Source of the DNA: CAVQXR01 sp963717955
Lineage (GTDB): Bacteria; Actinomycetota; Thermoleophilia; Gaiellales; Gaiellaceae
DNA length: 64,000 nucleotides
Direction of reading: 5' to 3'
Assembly (NCBI GenBank): GCA_963717955.1
Contig: CAVQXR010000001.1
Location: 2,480,001 to 2,544,000 of the forward strand
The notes beneath the pieces were generated by a model. The model saw nothing but the letters and a program-made list of their open reading frames with translations, did no database searches and was not told the origin of the DNA. A program made the translations under genes and the position numbers. Of the stretch, positions 50,650 to 61,553 are shown one piece after another; position 1 is the stretch's first letter; every line of letters starts with the position of its first letter.

Positions 50650-51437
50650 CCTCTAGGCCCGAGCTCGATCGTGCCGACGTCGACGGCCGACGCGCCGCCG
50701 TCGACGGGAAGCACGGTGCCGGTGACGAACGCGGAGTCGTCGCAGGCGAGGAACAGGCAGACCGTCGCGATCTCCTCCGGTGTTGCCGGGCGCCTGAGCG
50801 GCAGCCGGCAGCTTGCGAGCACGTACGCCTCGTCGATCGAGATGCCGCGGGCCGCCGCGATCCCGCCCACGTAGTCGTCGCCCATCGGCGTGCGCACCCA
50901 GCTGGGGCAGACGGCGTTGCAGCGGATCCCTTCGGGCCCGTAGTCGACCGCGAGCGAACGGGTCAGCCCGAGCAGCGCCGTCTTGGCGGAGACGTACCCG
51001 GCGAGCCGCGGGGGCGCGGTGAGGGCAGCCTCCGAGGCCACGATGACGATCGATCCGCCGCCCCTGGCGCGGAGCTCGGGGACGGCGGCGCGGGCGCAGA
51101 CGAACGCGCTCGTCAGGTTGGAGCGAAGCGAGGACTCCCACTCGTCGTCCCGGGTGTCGGCCGCCGCGCCTCCGCTCTCCCCGCCCGCGTTCGCGACGAG
51201 CACGTCGAGGCCGCCGAGGTCATGGCAGGCGCCGATCGCCCGCTGCATGTCCTCCGGGGAGGCCGCGTCGCCCGCCACGGCGACTGCATCGAGCTCGGCG
51301 GCGATCACCGCGAGCGGTCCCGGCCGCCGGCCGGTCACCACGACCCGCGCGCCCTCCCGGACGAACAGCCGTGCTGTCGCGGCGCCGATCCCGGTACCGC
51401 CGCCCGTCACCAGTGCAACTGTCCCTGACAGCTTCAT
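50646..51437 (-). CDS. Short-chain dehydrogenase/reductase
   Basis: A 263-residue SDR. TGGGTGIGAATARLF binds the cofactor, NAGGESGG follows, and catalysis is by Ser in IVASEAALT with YVSAK. FVTGTVLPVDGG closes the domain. ATG 51437 is 16 bp from the divergent beta-lactamase-fold gene. Substrate unknown. Confidence 0.85.
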   Translation of the reverse strand: MKLSGTVALVTGGGTGIGAATARLFVREGARVVVTGRRPGPLAVIAAELDAVAVAGDAASPEDMQRAIGACHDLGGLDVLVANAGGESGGAAADTRDDEWESSLRSNLTSAFVCARAAVPELRARGGGSIVIVASEAALTAPPRLAGYVSAKTALLGLTRSLAVDYGPEGIRCNAVCPSWVRTPMGDDYVGGIAAARGISIDEAYVLASCRLPLRRPATPEEIATVCLFLACDDSAFVTGTVLPVDGGASAVDVGTIELGPRG

Positions 51438-51453
51438 GCGGTAGGAATATCGC

Positions 51454-52617
51454 ATGGAGACGACCGGGAGGCTCGGGGCGACGAGCGCGAACTGGCTCGA
51501 CGCGCCGTACAATCGGCTCGGCTTTCGGCGGGTCGGTACGCTCGCGCGCACCGCGCGCATCCCGCGCGGTGACGGGCCGGTGTCCGAGCTCCCCCGGGAG
51601 GAACGCGACCTCGACAACTTTCGCTTCGAGCACGAAGCCCGCACGCTCGAGCTGCGGACGATGCTCGCCGAGACGTTCACCGACGGGTTCCTCGTCGTCC
51701 ACGACGGCTCCGTGGTGACCGAGCAGTACTTCGACGGCATGGCGCCGTCCGACACGCACCTGCTGATGTCGGTCTCGAAGTCGCTCAACTCGACGCTCTG
51801 TGGCGTGCTCGTCGGGGAGGGCGCGCTTCGCACCGGCGATCTCGTCACCGACCACATCCCCGAGCTGCGTGGAACCGCGTGGCAGGGCTGCACCGTGCGG
51901 CACCTCCTCGACATGCGGGTGGGAGTCCGCTGGGACTTCGACCTCGACGAGCTGACGATCCTCGACGTCTCCGACTACCGCGCCCACGGGCGCACGGACA
52001 TTCCCGCCGATACCGAGTCGTGGATCCGCACGATCCCGGCAGCGGGCGATCACGGCGGGGCGTTCGCCTATCACTCGCTCGCCACCGACGTGTTCGGCTG
52101 GGTGCTCGAGCGCGCCGGAGGGCTGCCCTATCCGGAGCTGTTCTCCGACCGCATCTGGTCCCCGCTCGGCGCCGAGCACGACGCGGAGATCATGGTCGAC
52201 CGGAGCGGCTTCCCCGTCGTCGAGGGAGGTATCTGCACGACGCTGCGCGACCTGGCGCGGTTCGGCCTCATGTGCCTGCAGGGAGGCACGATCGGTGGAC
52301 GCCGGGTCGTGCCCGCCGACTGGATCGGCCGCCGGCTCGTCCGCGACGAGGAGCTGATCGACGCCTACGGCTCGGACAACGAGCTCGGCGGCCCGCCGGG
52401 CACCGCGTTCTACCACGACAACTGGTGGATCTGGGACGCGGAGCGAGGGATCTACGCGGCCGTCGGCATGAACGGGCAGAGCGTGTTCCTGCACCACCCC
52501 TCGCAGACGGTGATCGCGAAGCTCTCGACGTTCCCCGACGTGCTCGACACCCGCCTGTTCGCGCTGCACCACGCCGGCATGTCGGCTCTCGCCGAGTCGC
52601 TCGCCGGAGCCGGTTAG
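51454..52617 (+). CDS. Class C beta-lactamase-fold serine hydrolase
   Basis: A 387-residue protein. The SxxK motif is SVSKSLNS (around residue 108), and YHSLATDVFGW gives the Tyr of the YxN-like motif. There is no signal peptide, so it is probably a cytoplasmic esterase or amidase rather than a resistance enzyme. RWDFDLDELTILDVSDYR and HHPSQTVIAKLSTFP near the end are typical of 6-aminohexanoate-hydrolase-like relatives. Function is open. Confidence 0.8.
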   Translation: METTGRLGATSANWLDAPYNRLGFRRVGTLARTARIPRGDGPVSELPREERDLDNFRFEHEARTLELRTMLAETFTDGFLVVHDGSVVTEQYFDGMAPSDTHLLMSVSKSLNSTLCGVLVGEGALRTGDLVTDHIPELRGTAWQGCTVRHLLDMRVGVRWDFDLDELTILDVSDYRAHGRTDIPADTESWIRTIPAAGDHGGAFAYHSLATDVFGWVLERAGGLPYPELFSDRIWSPLGAEHDAEIMVDRSGFPVVEGGICTTLRDLARFGLMCLQGGTIGGRRVVPADWIGRRLVRDEELIDAYGSDNELGGPPGTAFYHDNWWIWDAERGIYAAVGMNGQSVFLHHPSQTVIAKLSTFPDVLDTRLFALHHAGMSALAESLAGAG

Positions 52618-52714
52618 AGTCCGTAGCCCCCGACACCCCACCCGACGTCCGGCGCGGCCCCCAGCTCCCGGCTGGCCAGGCCGACGTCCGGTCTCGAGTT
52701 CGAAGGAGACGTGC

Positions 52715-53824
<1,110 letters not shown>

Positions 53825-53882
53825 AGACCCGACCCCGTGGTCTCCCCCCCGTTGGGGATCACGATGCCCCCACTTCTCCTGG

Positions 53883-54710
53883 CTAGCGTGAGGTCAGGAG
53901 CTCGCCGCGCAGAAACGATTCGACGGTGTCACGCCACGCGGCAGGTCGATCGAGGTGAACGTCGTGGCCGCTCCCGGGCACCACGGCTCGATGGGCGAGC
54001 GGCTGTGCGTCGAGCATGGTCTGGGGCTCGTCGTCGCCTAGGAACCCGTTCTCGGCTTGCACGACGAGGATCGGGACGGAGAGGTCTCGCCACACTCCCG
54101 TCAGATCGACCTCTTCCTGGCTCCGCGCCGACTCGATCATGTCCTCCGCGACGAAGGCGGGCCGGTAACCGCCCGGCGTTCGGACGAGGCCGTCGGCCCA
54201 CCGGGAGCTGAGTCCCATCGACCCGAAGAACGCCCGCGCCGCGGTCAGGTCGGGGAAGAGGCTTGGCCATCTCGCCAGCCACTCCGCGACCGCCTGGGCG
54301 TTCCCGTTGCTCGGGCCCACCCCGGCCTCGACGACCACGAGCGCGGAGACGGAAGCCGGCCTGCGAGCAGCCGCGAGGATCGCCACCTGGCCCCCGAACG
54401 AGTGTCCGACCAACGCTGCCGGCCGAGCGAAGGCGTCGAGCAGTTCGATCGCATCGCCGGCGTACTCTTCCAGCGAGTACCCTCCCTTCGCCCGCGCGCT
54501 GCCTCCGTGGCCGCGCAGGTCGGGCACAACCACACGGAAGTCCGGGGCAAGCCACGACGCTGACTCATCCCACTCGTGTGACGTGCCGGCCAGTCCGTGC
54601 AGGATGAGCAACGGAGGACCGTCGCCTCCGGTGTCGAGCCCGACCAGTGTCGGCTCGCGCCGGCGCAGGACAATTCTGGTTGGCCCAATCATTCCCCGGA
54701 CGTGCGTCAC
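53883..54710 (-). CDS. Alpha/beta-hydrolase
   Basis: A 275-residue hydrolase. LLILHGLAGTSHEWDE gives the oxyanion loop, LVGHSFGGQVAI the nucleophile Ser (around 102), and the catalytic His is in VPGSGHDVHLDRP. A cap domain lies between. No signal peptide. ATG 54710 or 54692 may be the start. It lies 8 bp after the aldehyde dehydrogenase stop on the same strand, so they may be co-expressed. Substrate unknown. Confidence 0.85.
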   Translation of the reverse strand: MTHVRGMIGPTRIVLRRREPTLVGLDTGGDGPPLLILHGLAGTSHEWDESASWLAPDFRVVVPDLRGHGGSARAKGGYSLEEYAGDAIELLDAFARPAALVGHSFGGQVAILAAARRPASVSALVVVEAGVGPSNGNAQAVAEWLARWPSLFPDLTAARAFFGSMGLSSRWADGLVRTPGGYRPAFVAEDMIESARSQEEVDLTGVWRDLSVPILVVQAENGFLGDDEPQTMLDAQPLAHRAVVPGSGHDVHLDRPAAWRDTVESFLRGELLTSR

Positions 54711-54717
54711 CGTCTGC

Positions 54718-56191
54718 CTATGCCGTCGTGCCCTCGAGGATCTGCAGCGTCTTGAGGTCGCTGTAGAAGTCGAGCGCGTAGTCGCCCCCCTCCCGGCCGA
54801 TGCCGGAGATGCCCATGCCGCCGAACGGGGCCGTCAGGTCGCGCACCAGGAAGCAGTTCACCCAGACCGTGCCGCCCCGCAGCGCGCGGCCGACGCGATC
54901 CGCCCGGCCGAGCGAGCCGGTGTAGACGATCCCGGCGAGGCCGTACTCCGTCGAGTTCGCGAGCCCGATGCCCTCCGCTTCGTCCCGGAAGGTCTGAAGC
55001 GTGAGGACGGGCCCGAACACCTCTCGCTGCACGATCTCCGACTCGTTCGAGCGCGGCTCCACGAGCGTCTGCTCGTACCACAGGCCGTCCGGTCCACCGA
55101 TGTCGGCACGCCGCCCGCCGCGCACGATCCGGTCGCCGGCCGCCTCGGCCCTCCGGACGAAGCCGTCGACGCGCTCGAGGTGGTCGGCATGGATGAGCGG
55201 CGAGAGCGTGGTCGTGTCGAGACGCGGATCGCCGAGCACCTGGGCATCGGTCGCGGCGTGGAATCGTTCCAGGAAGCTGTCACGGATCGATTCCTGGACG
55301 AGCAGCCGCGTCCCGGCGAGGCAGACCTGCCCCCCGTCGTCGAACTGAACGGCAGCCTTCCTCGCCGCCGCGTCGAGGTCGGCGTCCTCGAAGACGAGAA
55401 ACGGGCTCTTGCCGCCGAGCTCGGCGGTGAACGGGACGAGGTTCCTCGCAGCGCGCGACGCCGATCAGGCGCCCGGTCTCGGGTGAGCCCGTGAACGAGA
55501 CGCGACGGATCAGCGGGTGCGCGACGAGCGCCGCCCCCGCCTCCTCGCCGATGCCCTGCACGATGTTGAAGACCCCGCCGGGGAGCCCGGCCTCGGCGAC
55601 GAGGTCGCCGAGCAGGGAGCACGCGAGCGGCGACCACTCCGCCGGCTTGAGGACGACCGTGCACCCCGCGGCGAGCGCCGGCGCCGTCTTCCATGTCGAG
55701 AGCATGAACGGGGCGTTCCACGGGGTGATCACCGCCGCCGGCCCGGGCGGCATCCGCTGTACCCGGTTCCACGTCCCGTTCGAGCGCCAGTCGCGCTCCT
55801 CGTGGGCCTCCGCGAGGTTGGCGTAGGCGCGGTAGTTGCGGGCCCCGCGGGCGATCACGCGGGCCCTCAGGGAGCGGAGCAGCATCGCCATGTCCTCGCA
55901 CTCGACTGCCGCGAGCGGCTCGATGTTCGCGTCGATCAGATCGGCGAGCCGCCGGAGGTGCTCGGCGCGCCCCCCGGGTCCCAGCGCAGCCCAGGCCGGG
56001 AACGCGTCGTGCGCCGCGCGAACGGCCAGGTCGACGTCCTCGGCGCTCGCCCTGGAGATCTCGGTGAGCACGCGACCGTCGATCGGCGAGCGATCCTCGA
56101 ACCGTGCGGAGGAGGCGACCCGCTCGCCGCCGATGAGGTGATCGGTGGAGACGGAGACTCCGGCGACGTCGACCCGGTGGCCGTCCGTCAC
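54718..56191 (-). pseudogene. Aldehyde dehydrogenase interrupted by one frameshift
   Basis: From GTG 56191 (overlapping the upstream stop) the frame encodes the N-terminal half of an ALDH: RFEDRSPIDGRVLTEI, PAAVITPWNAPFMLSTWK, GCTVVLKPAEWSPL and VSFTGSPETGRLIGVA. Near 55450 the reading frame changes; the rest, from NLVPFTAELGGKSPFLVFED (catalytic Glu) through GGQVCLAGTRLL (catalytic Cys) to SDLKTLQILEGTTA, is in another frame to 54718. With one base corrected the enzyme would be complete, about 490 residues, resembling 5-carboxymethyl-2-hydroxymuconate-semialdehyde or betaine-aldehyde-type ALDHs. Real decay and indel error are both possible. Confidence 0.82.
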
Positions 56192-57735
56192 AGCGGGCTC
56201 TCCGTGCCCAGATCGTCGACCGTGTAGCCGAAGGCGAACCGGAACCCCTTGCCCATGCGCACGGGCGCGAGGGCCGTGTGCTCCTCGTTCGGCGCACCGT
56301 ACAGCTCGAGCGTTGCCGGTCCCTCCCAGATCGGCGAGATGACTCGTTCCCGGCTGCGGGCCCGGACGAGCTCGTGCACCGCCGGGTCGTCGTGGTGTCC
56401 GGCGGCGAGGCGCGGGAAGTGCCGCACGTTGACGAGCGGCGGCCCGTTGTGCGTCGGCCCCTCCTCGGCCACCCGCTCGAGCGTCACCGTGCCCTCGGCC
56501 AGCCGCCGGTCGTTCGCGGCGAGTGTACCGCCGAAGACGGCGCCCGGCCGGATTCCCGGATCGGCGAAGCAGTCGAGCCCGAACGTCCGGGTCATCCAGA
56601 CGGAGCCGAGCTTCTTCGGGAAGCCCTGGATCCAGCCGCGCGCCAGCGCGAAGTCGCGATCGACCCAGATGTACGGACAGGTCGTGACATGCTCCCCGGC
56701 GAGCGTTGCGTTGACGACGATGAAGCATTCCTTGTACTGACTCCTGGCAGGGTCGACGAGCTCCTCCTGCCCGCCCGTGCACGACTGCCAGTCGACGAAG
56801 AGCGCGGCCGCCCGGCCCGGGTCGTCGACGAACGGCTCGAGGCCCGACGGGAGCACCGCGGCGACCGCGTCCGGATCCGCCCAGAACTCGAGCACGAGGA
56901 AGTCGCCGACGTAGTGCCAGGGCGGGGCAGGGACGAGGCTGGCGCGGCCTGCGGGAGAGCGGGGAGGGCTGCCATCGACATTGTAGATGATCTGTCCGTC
57001 AATCTCTACTACACCCAGCACCGGTCCGCCTGATCCACCGGGGCCGACGACGCAAGTTGTTACGAGATAATCATCACTCACATATTTCCTTGGCAAGACT
57101 CTACGATCAGGATCAACTAGGAGGGCGTATCCGCCTTTGCCATCAGCGGCCTCTTTTACGCGTGAATAGCCAGCTGCAAAAAGTTTTAGGTTTCTCATCG
57201 AGAGGTAAGACTGACCATAGTTGAGTCGTACATAATTCAGATTGTGGTCCTTGTTTTTGGTGTGGCAATCCAAATCGTATCCAATCAGGTATTCGTGCTG
57301 CGCGCTCGCTTCTCTCCCCAAGTTTTCTAAGTTGCCATGGCCGAGAACGATAAAGCGGCCCTTTAATGGCTCGCCACCGTTGCTCTTAAGAGGTCGAGTT
57401 TCGAATCCATATTCTCGGCCGACCAAACTCTCAACTAGGTTGCCGAGTTTTTCAAGCGCGGGTCGCCATTCTCCGTGCTCAATGCCGAGTGCGACGTGAA
57501 GCACCGTTCGCACCTTGCACTTTTTCAAAAAAGCACCAGAGCCCCACGGCGCTCCTTCAATGAAGTTGTCGCCTTCAAATTTGCCCTTTATTTTTAGTAT
57601 TTCCGTTAGAGATGACTTTAAATTACCTGTCGAATCAGTCCACGAATTCAGTTGAAGAGGTTGATCTCCGATTGCTGGATGGTTTTGGTATAAGGCACTA
57701 GACGCCTCTTCAGAATAGCAATCTGCACAAGGCAT
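56188..57735 (-). CDS. Chimeric ORF: unknown N-terminal part fused to acetoacetate-decarboxylase-like domain
   Basis: A 515-residue frame in two halves. The C-terminal half (about 254-515) is an ADC-superfamily domain, SPAGRASLVPAPPWHYVGDF, VLPSGLEPFVDDPGRAAALF and GFPKKLGSVWMTR, GC-rich like the chromosome. The first half (1 to about 253) is encoded by clearly AT-rich DNA and I do not recognise it; it contains RFIVLGHGNLENLGRE and a trypsin-like but unproven GPGGSGGPVLG. The junction is near 56970-56978. ATG 57735 follows GGAGG; TTG 57804 is in frame upstream. Either foreign DNA inserted just inside the ADC start, or two molecules were joined in assembly. Confidence 0.65.
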   Translation of the reverse strand: MPCADCYSEEASSALYQNHPAIGDQPLQLNSWTDSTGNLKSSLTEILKIKGKFEGDNFIEGAPWGSGAFLKKCKVRTVLHVALGIEHGEWRPALEKLGNLVESLVGREYGFETRPLKSNGGEPLKGRFIVLGHGNLENLGREASAQHEYLIGYDLDCHTKNKDHNLNYVRLNYGQSYLSMRNLKLFAAGYSRVKEAADGKGGYALLVDPDRRVLPRKYVSDDYLVTTCVVGPGGSGGPVLGVVEIDGQIIYNVDGSPPRSPAGRASLVPAPPWHYVGDFLVLEFWADPDAVAAVLPSGLEPFVDDPGRAAALFVDWQSCTGGQEELVDPARSQYKECFIVVNATLAGEHVTTCPYIWVDRDFALARGWIQGFPKKLGSVWMTRTFGLDCFADPGIRPGAVFGGTLAANDRRLAEGTVTLERVAEEGPTHNGPPLVNVRHFPRLAAGHHDDPAVHELVRARSRERVISPIWEGPATLELYGAPNEEHTALAPVRMGKGFRFAFGYTVDDLGTESPL

Positions 57736-58761
57736 CCCTGCCTCCGAATGATTAGTAGAAACTGCTGCCGGATCAAAAGAAAGTGTCCAACTCGCTATAG
57801 TCAAGTTCGGTAAGAGATCCTAGGCAAGATCGACATGTTGACTCCAAAGAACCGCTTTATGCATCAAACGTAGCTCAGAAGGTGTGCCGGAGGGAAAAGA
57901 CGATAAAGAAGCATTTGGGCGGTCGCTGAGGCAACATGAGGCCGATGTTCAGACCCGATGACCGCCACCGGCCGCCCATGACGCCGATCAGCGCTGCCGA
58001 TTCGCAGCCCCCCAAGAAGTTTTCATTATGGCACCAGTCGCCGCCCTGTCAATCCGCCACGGAGCCTCCGCCGTTGACGAGCCTCCGCCACGGAGCCTCA
58101 GACTCCGGATCCGACGAACCTCCCGCACTTGGGGAAGTACATGCGCTTAGACATGAGCGATCCGTACCGCCAGCCGCAGAGTTGCCCGTTCCTGATTCGT
58201 GCGAGCGGGTCCGTCCGTCGAAGAGAGGCTCCATTGCACAATTCCGTCTTCTCCAGACAGGATGAGCACATTTGCGGGCGCCGCGGTTGTCCGCGGCTTC
58301 GAGGAGCGGTTAAAATGGGAACCGCTGGTAAGACACCAACCCGTCCACCCGGCCCTTGTCGCCTACGGTGTGTTGGTGAGCCGGATAGGAATCGAACCCA
58401 TTCCTGACCTGCGCTTTAGCGCTTACCGGCGTCGATGCAGTACCGAGTAGTCGCCATCTGTAGACCTTGCGGATCGTCGGCGAGATCCCCATCAGCCGAT
58501 CGAACGGTCCGCCTCGCACCACCGTGCCACGAGTCCGCAGCATTGCTCCGGCAGTCGGAGGCCTTGTAAGGTTCCGGTCAGATCTCGCGTTCTTCCTCTT
58601 GTGCAAGGCAACTCCATGCAGGTGGGGCCTCGACGAGTTTCGTCCACGCATGCGCCACATCGGCCCACGCGTCCCACCCTTGTTCCGCGCGTCATACCGA
58701 CCCGCGTGAACGTAGCCAACGCCGTCGGTCCAGCACCCTCGGCGTTTCATGGAGGCCCATC
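57736..58761. other. Gene-poor stretch after the composition break
   Basis: No convincing gene is seen. DNA is AT-rich to about 57,950 and then more GC-rich. Contents noted: a short GAGCCTCCGCC-type repeat at about 58064-58105, a tRNA 3'-end-like fragment at 58374-58401 (minus), and a GGAGG ribosome site at 58751 for the next gene. Open frames here have no family features. Confidence 0.5.
58374..58401 (-). other. tRNA 3'-end-like fragment (T arm, acceptor strand and CCA)
   Basis: On the minus strand: T stem ATGGG, loop TTCGATT, T stem CCTAT, then CCGGCTC, a discriminator A and CCA. No matching 5' acceptor strand (GAGCCGG), D arm or anticodon arm lies at the proper distance, so this is not a complete tRNA. 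Such 3' ends are used as attachment sites by integrative elements; its place near the composition break fits, but no integrase is seen. Confidence 0.45.
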
Positions 58762-59084
58762 ATGTCCAAAGGCAATGGCGAAGTGGTGTCTGTGACGGAT
58801 CCTTCCGAACGAGCAGCGGCAATCCCAAGGGGAAGCTGGCTGACGCGGAGGTGATCTTCGGAGCCGATAGCGGACCGCTCAGCGGACTGCGACTCATCGG
58901 CTTCGGTGTGTGGGAACGTCGCGACGGAGGGAGAAACGTGACGTTTCCGGCTCGGCAGTACTCCGTGAACGGAGAACGCCGCAGCTTCGCGTTGCTCCGT
59001 CCCGCCAACGGCGAGACGAGCACGCAGGACGCGATTCGGCAGTGCATCCTCGACGCGTACACCCGCACCGAGGCCGCCTCCTGA
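58762..59084 (+). CDS. SpoVG-like small protein of the mobile segment (copy 1, likely one frame break)
   Basis: ATG 58762 has GGAGG six bases upstream and starts MSKGNGEVVSVT; the rest of the protein (RTSSGNPKGKLADAEVIFG, LRLIGFGVWERRDGG, NVTFPARQYSVNGERRSF, DAIRQCILDAYTRTEAAS) is in a neighbouring frame, so one indel near 58795 is likely. The second copy at 63811 has the same core: GKLADAE, GF-VW-RRDG, NV-FP-RQ. The layout (a basic FP-RQ strand and a C-terminal helix ending near a Tyr) recalls SpoVG, a small nucleic-acid-binding protein, but this is a weak structural analogy. Confidence 0.5.
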
Positions 59085-59182
59085 ACGGTCCACTCGTGCT
59101 CTCCCAGGCGGCCGGGCCCAGTGCCCCGCCGCCTGGGGGCCACGGTTTCATCCGACCAGCACCGAGACTTCGGGAGGCACTC

Positions 59183-59989
59183 ATGGACACGGCCATACAT
59201 CCCGGCACCGATCGCGGCAACCCCGGAGAGGCTCTGCGCGCCGTGCCGAAGCTCCAGTCATTGACCGTTCAGCGCGCACTACGAGCTGACCGAGGCAGGC
59301 CGGAAGGCATCGCTCCTGGCCGGCGGCGACGGACGGACCCGTCAGCGAACTCACGATTCAGGTGCCCGTCACCAGACTGCACCTCGTGTCGGTCGACGAC
59401 GCCGGCGTGGCCAGGCTGAAGCTTCAGCCGCGCTTCGAGCGCGGTGAGGATCGGACGGTGATTCGGCGGGACGGCGTCCTCCGATTCGACGTGCCGCCCT
59501 CCCTCGAAGATCTGTTTCGCGAGGCCGCCCGCAACTACGAGCTCGAGCCCGCTCTATCGCGCCGAGCGCCTGGCATCGAAGAACCATCGACGAGACGCCG
59601 ATCGGGAACGCCGTCTTCAAGTGGCGGACGAGCTTCTTGGCGGATCCCAATCAGCGAGCGATGGTGCACCCTCTGCCGACGCCCAAGCGCTGCTTCCTCG
59701 CGACCTCTGGTGGCCGGGTCATGTTTGACGCCGCGACCGATGTCGGCCCCGCGCGCGATCTTCCACGTGAGGCCTATCGGCGATTTCGCGCCGACCTCCG
59801 CGCCCGGAAGGCCCAGAATCTCAAGCTGCGGGCCGAGAACCTCGCTCTGCACGAGGAGAAGACGCGTGTCATCGCCTCATGGGTCGCCGAGCACGGATCG
59901 GAAGACCAGCGCGGACGCCACGCGGCCGGATTGTTGCCCGTCGAAGAAGTGATCGACGCGCTCACGGACGAGGCCTTTTCGACCGTTGA
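59183..59989 (+). pseudogene. Hypothetical mobile-segment protein with several frame breaks
   Basis: ATG 59183 follows GGGAGGCACTC. Protein-like sequence continues to about 59989 but hops frames: HYELTEAGRKASLLAGG (59280 on), then ELTIQVPVTRLHLVSVDDAG to ELEPAL (about 59350-59560), then NAVFKWRTSFLADPNQRAMV through ENLALHEEKTRVIASWVAEH to ALTDEAF (about 59610-59985). Joined, about 265 residues. The helical, charged third part could be a coiled coil. I recognise no family. At least three single-base breaks are needed. Confidence 0.45.
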
Positions 59990-60312
59990 CGGACCAGCCC
60001 CGCTACCCGCTCGACGGCGCAGCGCGTCTGCAGGATCACCTGCGAACCGTGACAGGCCGCGCGAACATCGTCGTCACCACTGCGGATCTACGAGTCGTTG
60101 GTGCTGATGCGACAGTTGCCTCTGCGGCCCAGTGGGCCGTGATTCAGCAGCTGCAGTCGCGGCTGCCCGACGCGGATGTGACCCTTCGCGAACACCGCTT
60201 GTCCTGGCGACGAGATCCTGCGCTGCCGGGACTCACCGTTCATGGCGTGCTCGTGACGCGCCACGTTGGGCCGTTCATCCTTCGGCGCGAGTTCGCCGTT
60301 CCAGAGAGGTGA
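59986..60312 (+). CDS. Hypothetical protein, 108 residues
   Basis: TTG 59986 overlaps the likely end of the preceding gene (TTGA). The protein begins MTDQPRYPLDGAARLQDHL, has IVVTTADLRVVGADATVASA in the middle and ends FILRREFAVPER. No known family was recognised. It is acidic to neutral, without membrane segments. Adjacent genes are plasmid- or phage-like. Confidence 0.5.
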   Translation: MTDQPRYPLDGAARLQDHLRTVTGRANIVVTTADLRVVGADATVASAAQWAVIQQLQSRLPDADVTLREHRLSWRRDPALPGLTVHGVLVTRHVGPFILRREFAVPER

Positions 60313-60446
60313 CACCGACCAAGATCTTGATCGCCGACATCTGAGTTCTCTCGCCCGTGGCCATCCCGGCCACCCCTCCGCATCGCCCGATGTGGAGCCA
60401 CTCACCACCTCGTCGCCACAACGGCCACGTTGAAAGGAGTACTCAC

Positions 60447-61553
60447 ATGCACGGCATTGGTGTATCGACTGTCACTGCGTTCACGGCCCACAAAGAGTGG
60501 GCGACGCGACCACCAGACGAACGGTTCGAATCCGTTCATGCGCTCTACGAGGCAGCCCGCACACGGCGGCTCCGCACCGAAGAGCGCCACATCGAGACCG
60601 TGGACTTCGGGACCGAGGCAGTCTCTGACGATGTGCTCGCCCTGCGCGATCCATCGGACCGCACTGCCGCCTTGACCCACTGGAGCTTCGAGCAGCTCGC
60701 CACCATCGCCGGCGCGCCGCCGAAGTACCTGCGAACGTTGCCCGCGTCGATCGCCTCAGCGGCGATCAATCACGGGCTGCGGCGGCAGCGACGGGAGCAG
60801 CATCAGCTGTTCACCGATCAGGCCGCACCGTGGACGGTGCATGCGATCACATCGCCTCGCTACGCACGCGTCCACCACGACGAGCTGGCCGGCCGGGTGC
60901 TCGACCTCATGGCCACCCACCCCGCCTGGCAATTGCCGCTCGGCTACAAGGACGGTGTGTTCGGCGCCGAACGGGTTCCGTCCGGCGCCTACCTGGGAGA
61001 TCGAGACATGTTCCTGTTCCTCGTGGACGGCAATCGTGACCTCGACGACCCGACCGACCGCTCCCGGTCTGGCCTGTTCCGCGGGTTCATTCTCCGGAAC
61101 AGCGATGTGGGAGCCGCCGCCCTCACCCTGGATGTGTTCTTGTTCCGCGTCGTCTGCGGCAATCACATCATCTGGGGGTTTCAGCACGTCGCTGGTTTCA
61201 GACGCCGGCACGTGGGGACGTCGATTCAGGACGCGTGGAACAGCTCGCTCGCGAGCGTTCACGAGGCCCTCGACGCCGACCCCGCGCACGATCGCGCGAT
61301 GCTCCTGCGGGCCACAACCCAGGAGATCGCGCCGACTCGCGACGGGGTGCTCGACGCGGTGACGCAGCGGCTCGATCTGCCGCAGAAGCACGCCGCGGAG
61401 GCGTACACGTTGGCGGAGCAGCACGAGACGAATCCACGTTCGGTCTGGGGATATGTGCAGGGCCTGACACGACTCAGTCAGCGCACCCCCTGGCAGGACG
61501 GACGCTTCGTCCTCGACCGCGCCGCCAGTCGCCTCCTCACCACGGTCCACTGA
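60447..61553 (+). CDS. DUF932 (phage/plasmid-related) protein
   Basis: A 368-residue protein of the DUF932/TIGR03299 type. THWSFEQLATIAGAPPKYLRTLP, VHAITSPRYARVHHDELAGRVL, GDRDMFLFLVDGNRDLDDP, FRGFILRNSDVGAAALTLDVFLFR and VCGNHIIWGF are characteristic. These proteins are carried by plasmids and phages and have no proven function. It is the longest unbroken frame in this segment. ATG 60447 is preceded by GAAAGGAG. It lies between a hypothetical gene and the ParB-like gene, a common order in replicon maintenance regions. Confidence 0.85.
   Translation: MHGIGVSTVTAFTAHKEWATRPPDERFESVHALYEAARTRRLRTEERHIETVDFGTEAVSDDVLALRDPSDRTAALTHWSFEQLATIAGAPPKYLRTLPASIASAAINHGLRRQRREQHQLFTDQAAPWTVHAITSPRYARVHHDELAGRVLDLMATHPAWQLPLGYKDGVFGAERVPSGAYLGDRDMFLFLVDGNRDLDDPTDRSRSGLFRGFILRNSDVGAAALTLDVFLFRVVCGNHIIWGFQHVAGFRRRHVGTSIQDAWNSSLASVHEALDADPAHDRAMLLRATTQEIAPTRDGVLDAVTQRLDLPQKHAAEAYTLAEQHETNPRSVWGYVQGLTRLSQRTPWQDGRFVLDRAASRLLTTVH

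Noticed and set aside
45846..51428. A very long rightward open frame of about 1,860 codons
   Set aside because: It is antisense to M20 and acsA and out of frame with the M23 gene; composition is repetitive Arg/Gly/Pro typical of shadow frames in GC-rich DNA.
58060..58106. GAGCCTCCGCC direct repeats as a mobile-element end
   Set aside because: Only three short imperfect copies with no transposase, no terminal inverted repeats and no target duplication.
58370..58450. Complete tRNA gene on the minus strand
   Set aside because: No 5' acceptor strand, D arm or anticodon arm at the right distance; only the 3' part is recognisable. A tmRNA was also considered and lacks its conserved 5' end.
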